From contig JAIQFA010000031.1 of assembly GCA_020073525.1 (NCBI GenBank), positions 1 to 51,686 on the forward strand: a stretch of 51,686 nucleotides of DNA, given 5' to 3'. A program made the translations under genes and the position numbers. This document shows positions 1 through 7,299 of the stretch, piece by piece; position 1 is the first letter of the stretch, and each line of letters starts with the position of its first letter. This stretch comes from Terriglobia bacterium (lineage in GTDB: Bacteria > Acidobacteriota > Terriglobia > Terriglobales > Acidobacteriaceae). The notes beneath the pieces are model-generated. The model was not told the DNA's origin. It was given only the letters and a program-made list of their open reading frames with translations, and made no database searches.

Positions 1-225
1 CGAGAACAAGCTGCACTGGGCCCTGGACGTCGCTTTCGGCGAGGACGCCAGCCGAAAACGCGCCGGCAACGCCGCCCAGAACTTCTCTCTCATCACCCGC
101 ATCGCCCTCAACCTGCTCAAGCAGAACAAATCTTCCAAACTCGGAATGAAAGGAAAACGCCTCAAGGCCGGTTGGGACAATGCCTACCTGCTCCATCTAC
201 TCGGAATTTAGATGCGTCGGCCCTG
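1..225 (+). mobile_element. Right end of an ISAs1-family insertion sequence (truncated by window edge)
   Basis: The first 211 bases encode the C-terminus of an ISAs1-type transposase. The coding frame runs straight into the bases at 206-225 (ATTTAGATGCGTCGGCCCTG), which match my recollection of the ISAs1/H-repeat terminal inverted repeat: a GATGCG core ending in GCCCTG, with the stop codon inside it. The left end lies outside the window, so the partner repeat and any target-site duplication cannot be checked. If the boundary is right, the bases just after 225 are chromosomal target. Confidence 0.7.
2..211 (+). CDS. ISAs1-family transposase, C-terminal fragment
   Basis: This open frame enters from the left edge and ends at a TAG at 209-211, giving 69 residues. 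It reads ENKLHWALDVAFGEDASRKR and then continues through NFSLITRIALNLLKQ and KRLKAGWDNAYLLHLL. That is the characteristic end of ISAs1/H-repeat DDE transposases: the NKLHWALDVAF-EDxSR block carries the last catalytic acidic residue, followed by the NxxxIRxxALNLL helix and the KR-KAGWD-xYLL tail. The protein would catalyse transposition of its own element. Nothing in the visible part is broken, so an intact upstream portion is possible but unseen. The stop lies inside the presumed terminal repeat, which is normal for the family. Confidence 0.9.
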   Translation, partial: ENKLHWALDVAFGEDASRKRAGNAAQNFSLITRIALNLLKQNKSSKLGMKGKRLKAGWDNAYLLHLLGI

Positions 226-264
226 GGATCGGTGTTCAATCACGAGTGAGGGGACGGTATCGGT

Positions 265-1512
265 ATGAAGACGACGAAGCGGCCAGTACTGGCGACGATC
301 CCCATGATGATTGTCGCGCTGTCGATGGTGGGCGCGTCTTTAGCTCAGACCGGACGGCAGCAGACTCCGGATCCCGCGACCACAAACACGACAGGCGCAG
401 GCACGCAGACTGCTCCGGCAACAGCCGCAGCTCCAGCGGAGACAAGCAGCCCGTCCTCTCATAAGGGATCCTACACAGTCGAAGTCACCGGAACGAAGCA
501 GTGGGTGGATACGAACATCGACCTGCGCCGCGGCGAGAAATTGCAGATCACGGCGGAGGGGACGATCACGTATGCCGACGCCAAGAAAAACCACTTTGGC
601 CCCTCGGGAATTGCGCGCAGTTTCGCCGACCTGATTCATCAATACGCGGTGCCCAACGCCGGACATGGTGCACTGATTGGACGCCTCGGATCGGGCGATG
701 CGGCAGCGGCGTTTGAGGTGGGAACGAGCGCCACCTACACCGCTCCGGTTGCGGGAAGGTTGTTTCTGGGAATCAACCAGAGCATGCGAGACGCGGCGGG
801 AGCATCCGGAAGCTTCCAGGTGAAGATCGAAGTCTTGAATGAAGGGTTGGGCACGGCCGACGCGACGATGGTCGGAGGTCCCGTCGAAACAGCGATGCCG
901 TCGATCACGGCGGCGCTGCTCGAGTCGATTCCGCGGCGGATTGTGGATCAGAACCACAGCCCGGGCGATATGGTGAACATCCTGATCGTTGGAACGGAAG
1001 ACGAAATGGTGAAAGCATTCACGACTGCGGACTGGGTAAAGGTAGACAAATCGGTGGGAGACACGGTGTTCGCGGGATTGATGGATACGTTCGCGAAAAA
1101 GGACTATCTCACGATGCCGATGAGCACCCTATATTTGTTCGATCGTCCGCAGGACTACGGATTTGCGCATGCCGAGCCCGTGCGCGTGGTCATGTCGCGA
1201 AATCATTTGCGGGTGTGGAAGTCACCGTACCAGGTGGATGGACGTCCGCTGTGGTGCGTGGCGGCGACACATGACATAGGGTTTGAGCGCGATCAGAGGA
1301 ACAACGGGGTGACCCATAAGATCGATCCCGCAATCGACGGTGAGCGGGAGTATGTGAATCAGACACTCTCCGGCACGGGACTGGTGTCGGCACGGGGACA
1401 TGTGCTTCCGAAGACTCCGCTCACCGAGGCGAAGACGGCGACGGGCGGGGGATTTCACTCCGATGGGCGGATTCTAGTGCTGGTGCTGAACTGGGATGAT
1501 GCGCAAAAATAA
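265..1512 (+). CDS. Secreted LssY C-terminal domain protein with a lectin-like N-terminal domain
   Basis: The product is 415 residues. It has a signal peptide (MKTTKRPVLATIPMMIVALS, cleavage after ASLAQ) and a Thr/Ala/Pro-rich linker to about residue 65. Residues about 70-190 form a beta-sandwich region (WVDTNIDLRRGEKLQITAEG, then GPSGIAR and a GALIGRLG stretch) resembling PA-IL/LecA-type galactose-binding modules. Residues about 225-410 match the LssY_C domain: NILIVGTEDEMVKAFTTADW, LYLFDRPQDYGFA, HLRVW, and a terminal DGRILVLVL. The function of LssY_C is not established; in other proteins it is attached to PAP2-like membrane phosphatases, which are absent here. A GAGGGG at 250-255 lies about 10 bases before the ATG. 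The gene begins only 40 bp from the inferred IS end, so its native promoter may have been displaced. Confidence 0.8.
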   Translation: MKTTKRPVLATIPMMIVALSMVGASLAQTGRQQTPDPATTNTTGAGTQTAPATAAAPAETSSPSSHKGSYTVEVTGTKQWVDTNIDLRRGEKLQITAEGTITYADAKKNHFGPSGIARSFADLIHQYAVPNAGHGALIGRLGSGDAAAAFEVGTSATYTAPVAGRLFLGINQSMRDAAGASGSFQVKIEVLNEGLGTADATMVGGPVETAMPSITAALLESIPRRIVDQNHSPGDMVNILIVGTEDEMVKAFTTADWVKVDKSVGDTVFAGLMDTFAKKDYLTMPMSTLYLFDRPQDYGFAHAEPVRVVMSRNHLRVWKSPYQVDGRPLWCVAATHDIGFERDQRNNGVTHKIDPAIDGEREYVNQTLSGTGLVSARGHVLPKTPLTEAKTATGGGFHSDGRILVLVLNWDDAQK

Positions 1513-1597
1513 GCGAGGGCTTTCAGACTTCGTGGCAGTCGAGTTTGTGCGGACAAGACCTGCTTGATTGAGGTCGAGGGAGTGTCCGCGACCCGTT

Positions 1598-1912
1598 CTA
1601 CTGATTCACCCAAACCACGCGCGCTTTCTTTGCCTGCGAGTGCTGTTTCCTCATTTCACGGGCATACATGCCAAGCGAAATACCGTCCACCTGTGGGAAA
1701 TCCGATGCCCGCCGTTCTCCCTGGGCACTGGAATAACTCGTGGAAGTGAGGACGCTCCGTTCCTGCGACATGGGTGCATAGGTTGCGTGAGCCGGATGAC
1801 TTGGCGGTTCATAAATCACCGGTTGGCTGTCGAGATGGCCGGCGCCGGAGTAGTACTGGCCGAAAGCCGCCGTGGTGGAAAGCAGGCAAAGGACGAACAG
1901 GGTCTTTTTCAT
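1598..1912 (-). CDS. Small secreted protein of unknown function
   Basis: This is a 104-residue product starting at the ATG read from complement 1912-1910. An AGGAG lies about 9 bases upstream, which decides against a longer 171-codon frame that begins further out. The first 18 residues (MKKTLFVLCLLSTTAAFG) form a typical signal peptide, with cleavage before QYYSG. The mature part is rich in Ser, Tyr, Pro and His and ends in a basic stretch (REMRKQHSQAKKARVVWVNQ). I recognise no domain. It is convergent with the upstream LssY_C gene and divergent from the DUF2934 gene. Confidence 0.7.
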   Translation of the reverse strand: MKKTLFVLCLLSTTAAFGQYYSGAGHLDSQPVIYEPPSHPAHATYAPMSQERSVLTSTSYSSAQGERRASDFPQVDGISLGMYAREMRKQHSQAKKARVVWVNQ

Positions 1913-2057
1913 TGCAGGGTCTCCTGAAAACGGAGGAATCGACCATCCGCGTACCAAGCGGAGGATGTTGCCTCCTCCTGCGAGGGTAGGAGCAAGACCC
2001 TTACCAAACTCGGATGGGCTGAAATCACGGGTTGCAGCGGGCCGGGGGGAATTACGG

Positions 2058-2077
2058 ACAATTGTTTGCACAATTGT
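2058..2077. promoter_or_regulatory. Tandem ACAATTGT boxes in a divergent intergenic region
   Basis: Two copies of the palindromic octamer ACAATTGT (2058-2065 and 2070-2077) are separated by TTGC, giving a 12-bp period. They lie between the leftward small secreted gene (start 1912) and the rightward DUF2934 gene (start 2188), where an operator could act on either. No known factor is assigned; this is a sequence observation only. Confidence 0.3.
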
Positions 2078-2187
2078 GGAGAGCGCATGGATGGCTGGTT
2101 GGACGTGCCACAAGAGATCACTTTAGTAACCTCGGCGTTCATGACCCTTTAACAGTTCACCGTCTACAATACTTATAACGATGAAAT

Positions 2188-2421
2188 GTGGGGTATTTAG
2201 AAGTGGATAGCGTAACCAGAACTCGCGAACGACAGAAGCTGATGGTGGAATTGCTGGAAAGAAAGATACGGCTGCGTGCGCGCCAGCTTTACGAGCAGCG
2301 CGGGCAGATCGAAGGACAGGAACTGGAAGACTGGGTAAGAGCCGAGTCGGAAGTTCTGAAGTCGAGCATTCTCGCTCCCCTGTGGAACAAGCGCCAGGAG
2401 CGGGAGTTAGTGGAAGTCTAG
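2188..2421 (+). CDS. DUF2934 family protein
   Basis: This is a 77-residue soluble protein. The segment IRLRARQLYEQRGQIEGQEL followed by EDWVRAESEV matches the DUF2934 signature: an amphipathic helix IRxRAYxLYExRG followed by a DWLxAExE helix. The family is abundant in Acidobacteria and some Proteobacteria, and its function is unknown. The frame opens with GTG at 2188. A second GTG at 2203 is also possible, because neither has a convincing ribosome-binding site. A TATAAC at 2173-2178 could be a -10 element, which would make the leader very short. Confidence 0.8.
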   Translation: MGYLEVDSVTRTRERQKLMVELLERKIRLRARQLYEQRGQIEGQELEDWVRAESEVLKSSILAPLWNKRQERELVEV

Positions 2422-2483
2422 GGTCAGTACCGCCTCGCGTCGAGCCGCTCCCAACCTCGGGACAGAAATCCGAAAAATTGGCG

Positions 2484-3584
2484 CTAACCGAACGTTCGCA
2501 GGAGAAGTAGCGCGGACGACAGGCTGAGCACCGGACCGGCAATGCTGAACAGCGCTCTGCCCCATGCCGACCCAGCTGCGGCTACGCCCCCGAAATACGC
2601 ATCCAGTACGAATGCCATGGCGCAGGTTGCGCCCACTGGAATCAGCCACGATCGTGGAAAGCGTTTCAGATTCGGGATTGCGGTGGGCAATAGCCACAGA
2701 AAGATGTACCAGAGATTTCGATCATGCAGAGAGACGGCGAAGTGGTGGCCGCCGCCGCGACGAAGTGCGAGGCCAAACTCCAGCGGGCTTGTAAACCTTC
2801 CAGCTAAGGCCCACTGCAAGCCGATCAGGGCGGCGAGGCTTAGCGCCCAACTCGTGAGGATCCACGCGGCGTCCGTCGAGAGCTGATTTCGGGTGCGGTT
2901 AAGATCGTTGTTTCGATCAGGCCTGCGATCGTTCCAGGTCGAGGACCACCAGGCGAATGTGAACACGATGCTGAAGGGGATGAACGATTCTTTGGTTAGC
3001 GCTCCGAGCACGGCGATCACGGGCAAGGCCCAGAGTTCACCCTCCGACAGGCTCCAGAGCAGTGCCAGCAGGAAGAATCCTTCGCCGGCGTCCACCAACC
3101 CCACCAGGCGCAGATTCGGAACGGCAAAATTGACCAGGTAAAGCAAAGCGCCGACCAGCCCCGCTGCGGAAGCGCCCAGCTTACTGCGCCCGAGAACGAC
3201 GATGAGAACGGCGGTTCCGGCGACGAACAAAGAATCGGCGGCAAGCAGCCCGAACATCACCGGGTCCCAGGTTGCCAATCGCCCTCGCGCGAGCAGGTAA
3301 AAGGGCTTGGCGAGCCACGGGACCAGCACGCGGAAACGGCGAAAGCGCATGTCTTCGGCGTCAAGGCCACCTGTTCCGGTTGCGAGCGATGCGTAGGTTC
3401 TAACGTCGGAGAGCCCGGGTGTCTGGCGCGGGTCGAAGCGGTTGAGAACCGGGTAGCCAAGTCCGCACGCGATTAAAAAGAAAATACAAAAGAGCAGCGC
3501 CAATCTGGCAGCTGCAATCTTCGCCCGGCTGTCATGCATGCCCGCCATCGTGTATTGGGCAAGGTAGCGTCCGCAGTGCGACAT
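2484..3584 (-). CDS. Polytopic inner-membrane protein, possibly GT-C-like
   Basis: The product is 366 residues with about eight to nine hydrophobic segments. The first is LALLFCIFFLIACGLGYPVL. Others include ADSLFVAGTAVLIVVLG, AAGLVGALLYLV, LLALLWSL, PVIAVLGAL and the C-terminal SIAGPVLSLSSALLLL. Between them lie a charged loop (DAEDMRFRRFRVLVPWLAKP) and the tripeptide context GALTKES. The R-R-RVLVPWLA loop and ALTKE motif recall polyprenyl-linked GT-C glycosyltransferase-like membrane proteins. No catalytic Asp pair can be assigned, so the activity is undetermined. The start at complement 3584 has a GGAGG 12 bases upstream; an internal ATG at 3548 is the alternative. It is divergent from the M20 peptidase. 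Confidence 0.6.
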   Translation of the reverse strand: MSHCGRYLAQYTMAGMHDSRAKIAAARLALLFCIFFLIACGLGYPVLNRFDPRQTPGLSDVRTYASLATGTGGLDAEDMRFRRFRVLVPWLAKPFYLLARGRLATWDPVMFGLLAADSLFVAGTAVLIVVLGRSKLGASAAGLVGALLYLVNFAVPNLRLVGLVDAGEGFFLLALLWSLSEGELWALPVIAVLGALTKESFIPFSIVFTFAWWSSTWNDRRPDRNNDLNRTRNQLSTDAAWILTSWALSLAALIGLQWALAGRFTSPLEFGLALRRGGGHHFAVSLHDRNLWYIFLWLLPTAIPNLKRFPRSWLIPVGATCAMAFVLDAYFGGVAAAGSAWGRALFSIAGPVLSLSSALLLLRTFG

Positions 3585-3703
3585 TGCAACTCAAATCCTC
3601 CAGTCACGTTTGTCGGCTGGCTTGGTTTTGTAAATCGAATCTGTTAGCTTTCACGTCGGTATGTAACCGAACTTTTTACAGAACATTTTTTGGGAGGACG
3701 AAC

Positions 3704-5140
3704 TTGGGACTGCGAAATTACGGGCGGGGTCTGCTTTTTTCTTTGATATTTACCGCTTCGTTGCAGGCGCAACAACTGTCGCCAGCGGATGAAGCGACTC
3801 GGAAGATGGCCGTCGACATTTTCAAGCAACTCATCGAAATCAATACGACAGACTCGGCCGGCAGCGTGACAGCGGCCTCGGAAGTGATGGCGAAGCGCTT
3901 TCGCGATGCCGGTTTCCCCGAGAGTGACATCCAGGTGATGGGTCCGAATGATCGTAAGAAGAATGTGGTCGTTCGTCTGCATGGATCGGGCAAACACAAG
4001 CCGGTGCTGCTGATCGGCCATCTCGACGTGGTGGAAGCGCGGCGCGAGGACTGGACGACCGATCCGTTTCAATTTCTCGAGAAGGACGGGTACTTCTACG
4101 GGCGCGGCACCAGCGACATGAAGGACGGCGACGCGATCATGTCGGCCACGCTGATCCGCATGAAGAAAGAAGGATACGTGCCCAGCCGCGACATCATCCT
4201 CGCATTGACGGCGGACGAGGAAGGCGGCACATCGAATGGAGTGGACTGGCTGATCAAGAACCATCGCGATCTGATCGACGCCGAGTTCGTGCTTAACCAC
4301 GATGGCGGCGGCATATTGGCGGATCACGGCAAGCCGCTCATGATGGAAGTGAACGCCACCGAAAAACTCTACGGCGATTTCGTGCTGACGGCGACCAATC
4401 CCGGTGGCCATAGCTCGCTGCCGCGGCCGGAGAACGCGATCTACGAACTGGCGGACGCGCTGACGCGGATCGAGCACTACCAGTTTCCCTTCGAACTGAA
4501 TCCCATCACGCGCGCGTATTACGAGCGGCAGGTGCCGATGGCGACCGGGCAACGGGCAGCCGATCTGAAGGCGATGCTGAAGACTCCTCCAGACCTGGAG
4601 GCGGTGGCCCGCCTGTCGAAAGATCCGCTCGACAACTCGACCATGCACACCACCTGCGTGGCCACGCGCTTGAGCGGAGGCCATGCCAACAACGCCCTGC
4701 CGCAAATGGCGCAGGCCAACGTGAACTGCCGCATTGAGCCCGGACACACGCTGGAGGAAATCCGGCTGGCGCTGGAAAAAGTAGTGGCGGATCCGAGGGT
4801 GAAAGTGCAGTTCCGCGAGAACGACAATGTGCTGATGGATCACGGGTCCGACCGGCATAGTTATGTGCCACCGGCTCCGCGGAAAGAAGTGTTCGATCCG
4901 CTGGACAAGATCGCGGCAAAAATGTGGCCAGGCGTTCCGGTCCTTCCAAACATGAGCACCGGCGCGTCGGATGGCGTGTACACAAATGCCGCGGGAATGC
5001 CGACCTACGCGGTGTCCGGCGAACAGTATGAGCGCGACGATATCCGGGCACACGGAAAAGATGAGCGGACGGAAGTCGAGGCGTTTTTCCGGGGCGTGGA
5101 TTTTTATTACGTGTTCTTGGAGGGAGTTACGGCGGAGTAG
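3704..5140 (+). CDS. Secreted M20-family metallopeptidase
   Basis: The product is 478 residues and starts at TTG 3704, chosen because a perfect GGGAGG (3692-3697) sits 6 bases upstream. This start also exposes a signal peptide (GLLFSLIFTASLQAQQ), which the upstream ATG in the same frame would bury. Catalytic features of the M20 family are in order: the zinc-ligand and catalytic segment GHLDVV, the bridging Asp in GRGTSDMKDG, and the Glu pair in TADEEGG. These are followed by LNHDGGG, the dimerisation-domain segment GGHSSLPRPENAIYELA, and a late His in RAHGKDER. Family members hydrolyse di- or oligopeptides or acyl-amino acids. Export suggests scavenging of peptides in the periplasm. The gene is monocistronic, with about 160 bp of featureless DNA before the convergent sigma-54 activator. 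Confidence 0.9.
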   Translation: MGLRNYGRGLLFSLIFTASLQAQQLSPADEATRKMAVDIFKQLIEINTTDSAGSVTAASEVMAKRFRDAGFPESDIQVMGPNDRKKNVVVRLHGSGKHKPVLLIGHLDVVEARREDWTTDPFQFLEKDGYFYGRGTSDMKDGDAIMSATLIRMKKEGYVPSRDIILALTADEEGGTSNGVDWLIKNHRDLIDAEFVLNHDGGGILADHGKPLMMEVNATEKLYGDFVLTATNPGGHSSLPRPENAIYELADALTRIEHYQFPFELNPITRAYYERQVPMATGQRAADLKAMLKTPPDLEAVARLSKDPLDNSTMHTTCVATRLSGGHANNALPQMAQANVNCRIEPGHTLEEIRLALEKVVADPRVKVQFRENDNVLMDHGSDRHSYVPPAPRKEVFDPLDKIAAKMWPGVPVLPNMSTGASDGVYTNAAGMPTYAVSGEQYERDDIRAHGKDERTEVEAFFRGVDFYYVFLEGVTAE

Positions 5141-5301
5141 AGCGGTTAGCGGTCGGCAGGGCATGTACCGCATGGGCGGATGCGGGCAACCGACTTTGTT
5201 TCACAGTTCGATATGGCTCAATGGAAAGCGCTGATCGCGCACCGGATGGCCGGAGGCGGCTGTCGCTGGCAAACGCGGCGTGGATCTCGACGAGACCTGA
5301 C

Positions 5302-6384
5302 TCAGTCTGCCGCCGCACCGGTGGTTGAGCCGTTGCCGTTGGCGGCGTTTTTCTCGGCCTGGCGCAGGCGGAGAGCACGGTTGGAGGGCAAGCCGGCATC
5401 GCGGATTTTGTAAAGCAGGGCGCGATAGCTGATGCCCAGGGTGCGGGCTGCCTGCTTTCGATTCCAGTGGTGCTGCTGCAGTACTTTCAGAATGACCTTG
5501 CGCTCGAGTTCGCGCACGCACTGGCGGGTAAGCTTCTTCAGCGAAATCGGGCCGTCCAGATTGATTTCGGGATTGAAGAAGTCTGGCTCGCGCGCCACCA
5601 GGTCGTTGGTGATTACTTCCTCATGACCGAGGATGACATACCGCTTGATCAGGTTTTCCAGTTCTCGGATGTTTCCCGGCCAGTGATATTTCTGCAGCAC
5701 CGCCAGTACTTCGCCGGAGACAGGCCGCGCCCGGCAGTTGAACTTGCGGTTGTAGTATTCGAGGAAGTAGGCGCACAAATCTTCAATGTCGCCGCGGCGT
5801 TCGCGTAGTGACGGCATGCGCAGATTCACTACGTTGATGCGGTAGTAAAGATCCTGACGGAAAGTTCCCGATTCGATCTCGGATTCCAGGTTGCGGTTGG
5901 TCGCGCAGACCACGCGCACTTCGACCTTTTTGTCTTCCTGAGCGCCGATGCGGCAGAACTGGCCGTCCTGCAGAAGTTGCAGGAGTTTCGATTGCAAGGA
6001 CGGGTCAAGCTCGGAAATTTCGTCGAGAAACAAGGTTCCGCGATGGGCCATTTCAACTCGGCCTGGCTTCGAACCAAAGGCGCCGGTGAAGGCGCCTTTT
6101 TCATAACCGAAGAGTTCGCTTTCCAGCAACGTCCCGGGAATCGCTGGACAGTTCACCTTTACGTACGGACCGACCTTCCACGGAGAGAGCCCATGGATCA
6201 GTCGCGCGATGATGTCCTTCCCCGTACCGCTCTCGCCGGTGATGAGGACTGGAACGTTGGCTGCGGCTACTTTTGACAGCCGAGAACGAACCGCCTGCAT
6301 CGCCTCCGAGTGTCCAAAGATAATATTGTCAGGGGGAACTTCGCCGAGCGACTGCGCCAGAGAACTTACTGAAAGTGTCGTCAT
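5302..6384 (-). CDS. Sigma-54-dependent transcriptional activator without a receiver domain
   Basis: The product is 360 residues. The AAA+ domain begins almost at the N-terminus: Walker A GESGTGKD, the sigma-54 contact loop EKGAFTGA, Walker B GTLFLDEI, and the WPGNIRELENLIKRY sensor segment. A Fis-type helix-turn-helix follows (WNRKQAARTLGISYRALLYK) with a low-complexity tail. It should remodel sigma-54 RNA polymerase at -24/-12 promoters. With only about 20 residues before the AAA+ domain, there is no phospho-receiver or sensory module, so activity may be constitutive or controlled by a partner, as in the PspF type. Its DNA-recognition helix is nearly identical to that of the NtrC-type regulator 1.8 kb away. 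The 214-bp upstream gap holds two hairpins (6423-6439 and 6551-6566). Confidence 0.93.
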   Translation of the reverse strand: MTTLSVSSLAQSLGEVPPDNIIFGHSEAMQAVRSRLSKVAAANVPVLITGESGTGKDIIARLIHGLSPWKVGPYVKVNCPAIPGTLLESELFGYEKGAFTGAFGSKPGRVEMAHRGTLFLDEISELDPSLQSKLLQLLQDGQFCRIGAQEDKKVEVRVVCATNRNLESEIESGTFRQDLYYRINVVNLRMPSLRERRGDIEDLCAYFLEYYNRKFNCRARPVSGEVLAVLQKYHWPGNIRELENLIKRYVILGHEEVITNDLVAREPDFFNPEINLDGPISLKKLTRQCVRELERKVILKVLQQHHWNRKQAARTLGISYRALLYKIRDAGLPSNRALRLRQAEKNAANGNGSTTGAAAD

Positions 6385-6422
6385 AAGACTGAATGCCCCA
6401 TGTGCGAGGAGTGTTCACCCGC

Positions 6423-6439
6423 ATGCACTAAAAGTGCAT
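6423..6439. repeat. Hairpin ATGCACT-AAA-AGTGCAT
   Basis: A perfect 7-bp inverted repeat with a 3-base spacer lies 39 bp upstream of the receiver-less sigma-54 activator. It shares the CACTAAA-GTG core with the 16-bp palindrome at 6551-6566. It belongs to the set of hairpins with a TAAA-type apex found elsewhere in the window (29794, 31234, 31269). Confidence 0.6.
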
Positions 6440-6550
6440 CCCAAGCACCAAACTGGGGAAGGGCGCGGAGCGCCTTGGACGATTTCCCTTAAGCGCTCAA
6501 CTTATGAATGGCTTGGAGTGATGATATCGCGTGGGCCGCGATGTCCGGCA

Positions 6551-6566
6551 TGGCACTAAAGTGCCA
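6551..6566. repeat. Hairpin TGGCACTAAAGTGCCA
   Basis: A perfect inverted repeat with 6-bp arms TGGCAC/GTGCCA and a TAAA apex lies between the PilZ gene (whose stop is at 6599) and the downstream activator gene. It could act as an intercistronic RNA hairpin or an operator. Read on the minus strand, the TGGCAC resembles a sigma-54 -24 box. However, the GG-to-GC spacing is one base short of the required ten, so it is not called a promoter. Confidence 0.55.
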
Positions 6567-6598
6567 CTCCATATAGGCTTAGGAAAGAGAAAAATAGT

Positions 6599-6982
6599 TC
6601 ACACCACAGAACCCGCTTTCCTCAAACGACTGCCGGAGACAGAGACCCCGTCGGTGCCCAGGGGCCGGGCGAATTTCAGACCCAGAAGATGATAGTCGTC
6701 CAGGTGCGTAACCCATACAGCTTTTGCCTGCATGATCCGCAACGGAGTCTTCAAACCGCGGGCGGGCCCGATCGGAGCGCTCGGTATCTCCACGGAAACC
6801 AGTGCTGATTTGGGCAAAGAACGGCGAACTACCACCAAAGCACCCCCCGGAGAGATGTTGATAGCCGTGGCAAACTCCAGGGAATCCTTGCCATTCCCAT
6901 CCCGAGCACGGATAAAAACCGGAATGGCAAGCTGCAACCGTGCCCATTTGCGTTCTTCCTTCTTCGATAACCTACGAGGCAC
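6599..6982 (-). CDS. PilZ-domain c-di-GMP receptor
   Basis: The product is 127 residues and is essentially a single PilZ domain. Both ligand-binding signatures are present: RxxxR as R11-KWA-R15 just before the first strand, and NxSxxG as N42-ISPGG. Such stand-alone proteins bind cyclic di-GMP and pass the signal to a partner, often one controlling motility or exopolysaccharide. It lies upstream of, and in the same direction as, the receiver-less sigma-54 activator, separated by 214 bp with hairpins. It is divergent from the histidine kinase operon, so it may be controlled by either regulator. The active diguanylate cyclase in this window is 28 kb away. Confidence 0.85.
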   Translation of the reverse strand: MPRRLSKKEERKWARLQLAIPVFIRARDGNGKDSLEFATAINISPGGALVVVRRSLPKSALVSVEIPSAPIGPARGLKTPLRIMQAKAVWVTHLDDYHLLGLKFARPLGTDGVSVSGSRLRKAGSVV

Positions 6983-7120
6983 GTGTCTGATCCACCATAA
7001 AGAGGTACGAGCACCTGTAAGACCGCATCTTAGGGGCCAAACGCCGAAAGGGCATGAACCGGTCTTTTTTCACTCCAAACCTCGCCCCCACCAAGCGGAT
7101 TGCCGACGTAAGTTCGCGTC

Positions 7121-7134
7121 TATGAAATTTCATA
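7121..7134. promoter_or_regulatory. Perfect palindrome TATGAAATTTCATA, candidate operator
   Basis: A 14-bp perfect dyad lies between divergent genes: 139 bp from the PilZ start and about 70 bp upstream of the predicted -35 of the kinase operon. It is AT-rich in a GC-rich background, typical of a dimeric regulator site. No factor is assigned. Confidence 0.35.
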
Positions 7135-7202
7135 ACGACTATTAGTTAGCGTTGAAAAGTGCAACATTTTTCCCTTCCATGCCCTCTAAGGGATGTTTCC
7201 GA

Positions 7203-7231
7203 TTGACAGTCTGTTATACCTGACATACGAT
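7203..7231 (+). promoter_or_regulatory. Sigma-70-type promoter of the histidine kinase/response regulator operon
   Basis: The -35 element is TTGACA (7203-7208) and the -10 is TACGAT (7226-7231), with a 17-bp spacer. The predicted start of transcription is near 7238, giving a leader of about 60 bases before the kinase ATG at 7300. Spacing and -35 are consensus. Confidence 0.65.
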
Positions 7232-7299
7232 TTACTCAATCCCCACGCTCTGACGGTAGTAGATTTCTCCTCCCCAAAAGTATCTTTATTTGGTTCTAC

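Larger units (their letters stand above)
6983..7299. other. 317-bp divergent intergenic region, PilZ / histidine kinase
   Basis: No gene is visible here. The region carries a rightward sigma-70-like promoter (7203-7231) and a 14-bp perfect palindrome TATGAAATTTCATA (7121-7134). Its left half is GC-rich and could fold (GACCG near 7068 with CGGTC near 7022 on the minus strand). It lacks the consensus of any riboswitch I know, including GEMM c-di-GMP aptamers, so I leave it unassigned. Confidence 0.5.

Noticed and set aside
3644..5173. 509-codon minus-strand frame
   Set aside because: Fully antisense to the M20 peptidase, whose catalytic motifs are intact; the antisense product has His/Arg-rich nonsense composition.
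6551..6566. Sigma-54 -24/-12 promoter on the minus strand (TGGCAC...GC)
   Set aside because: The GG-to-GC distance is one base short of the strict ten, and the bases are fully explained by the hairpin symmetry.
7015..7075. Possible c-di-GMP riboswitch upstream of the PilZ gene
   Set aside because: There is a potential GACCG/CGGTC stem, but none of the conserved GEMM-I or GEMM-II core nucleotides could be placed.
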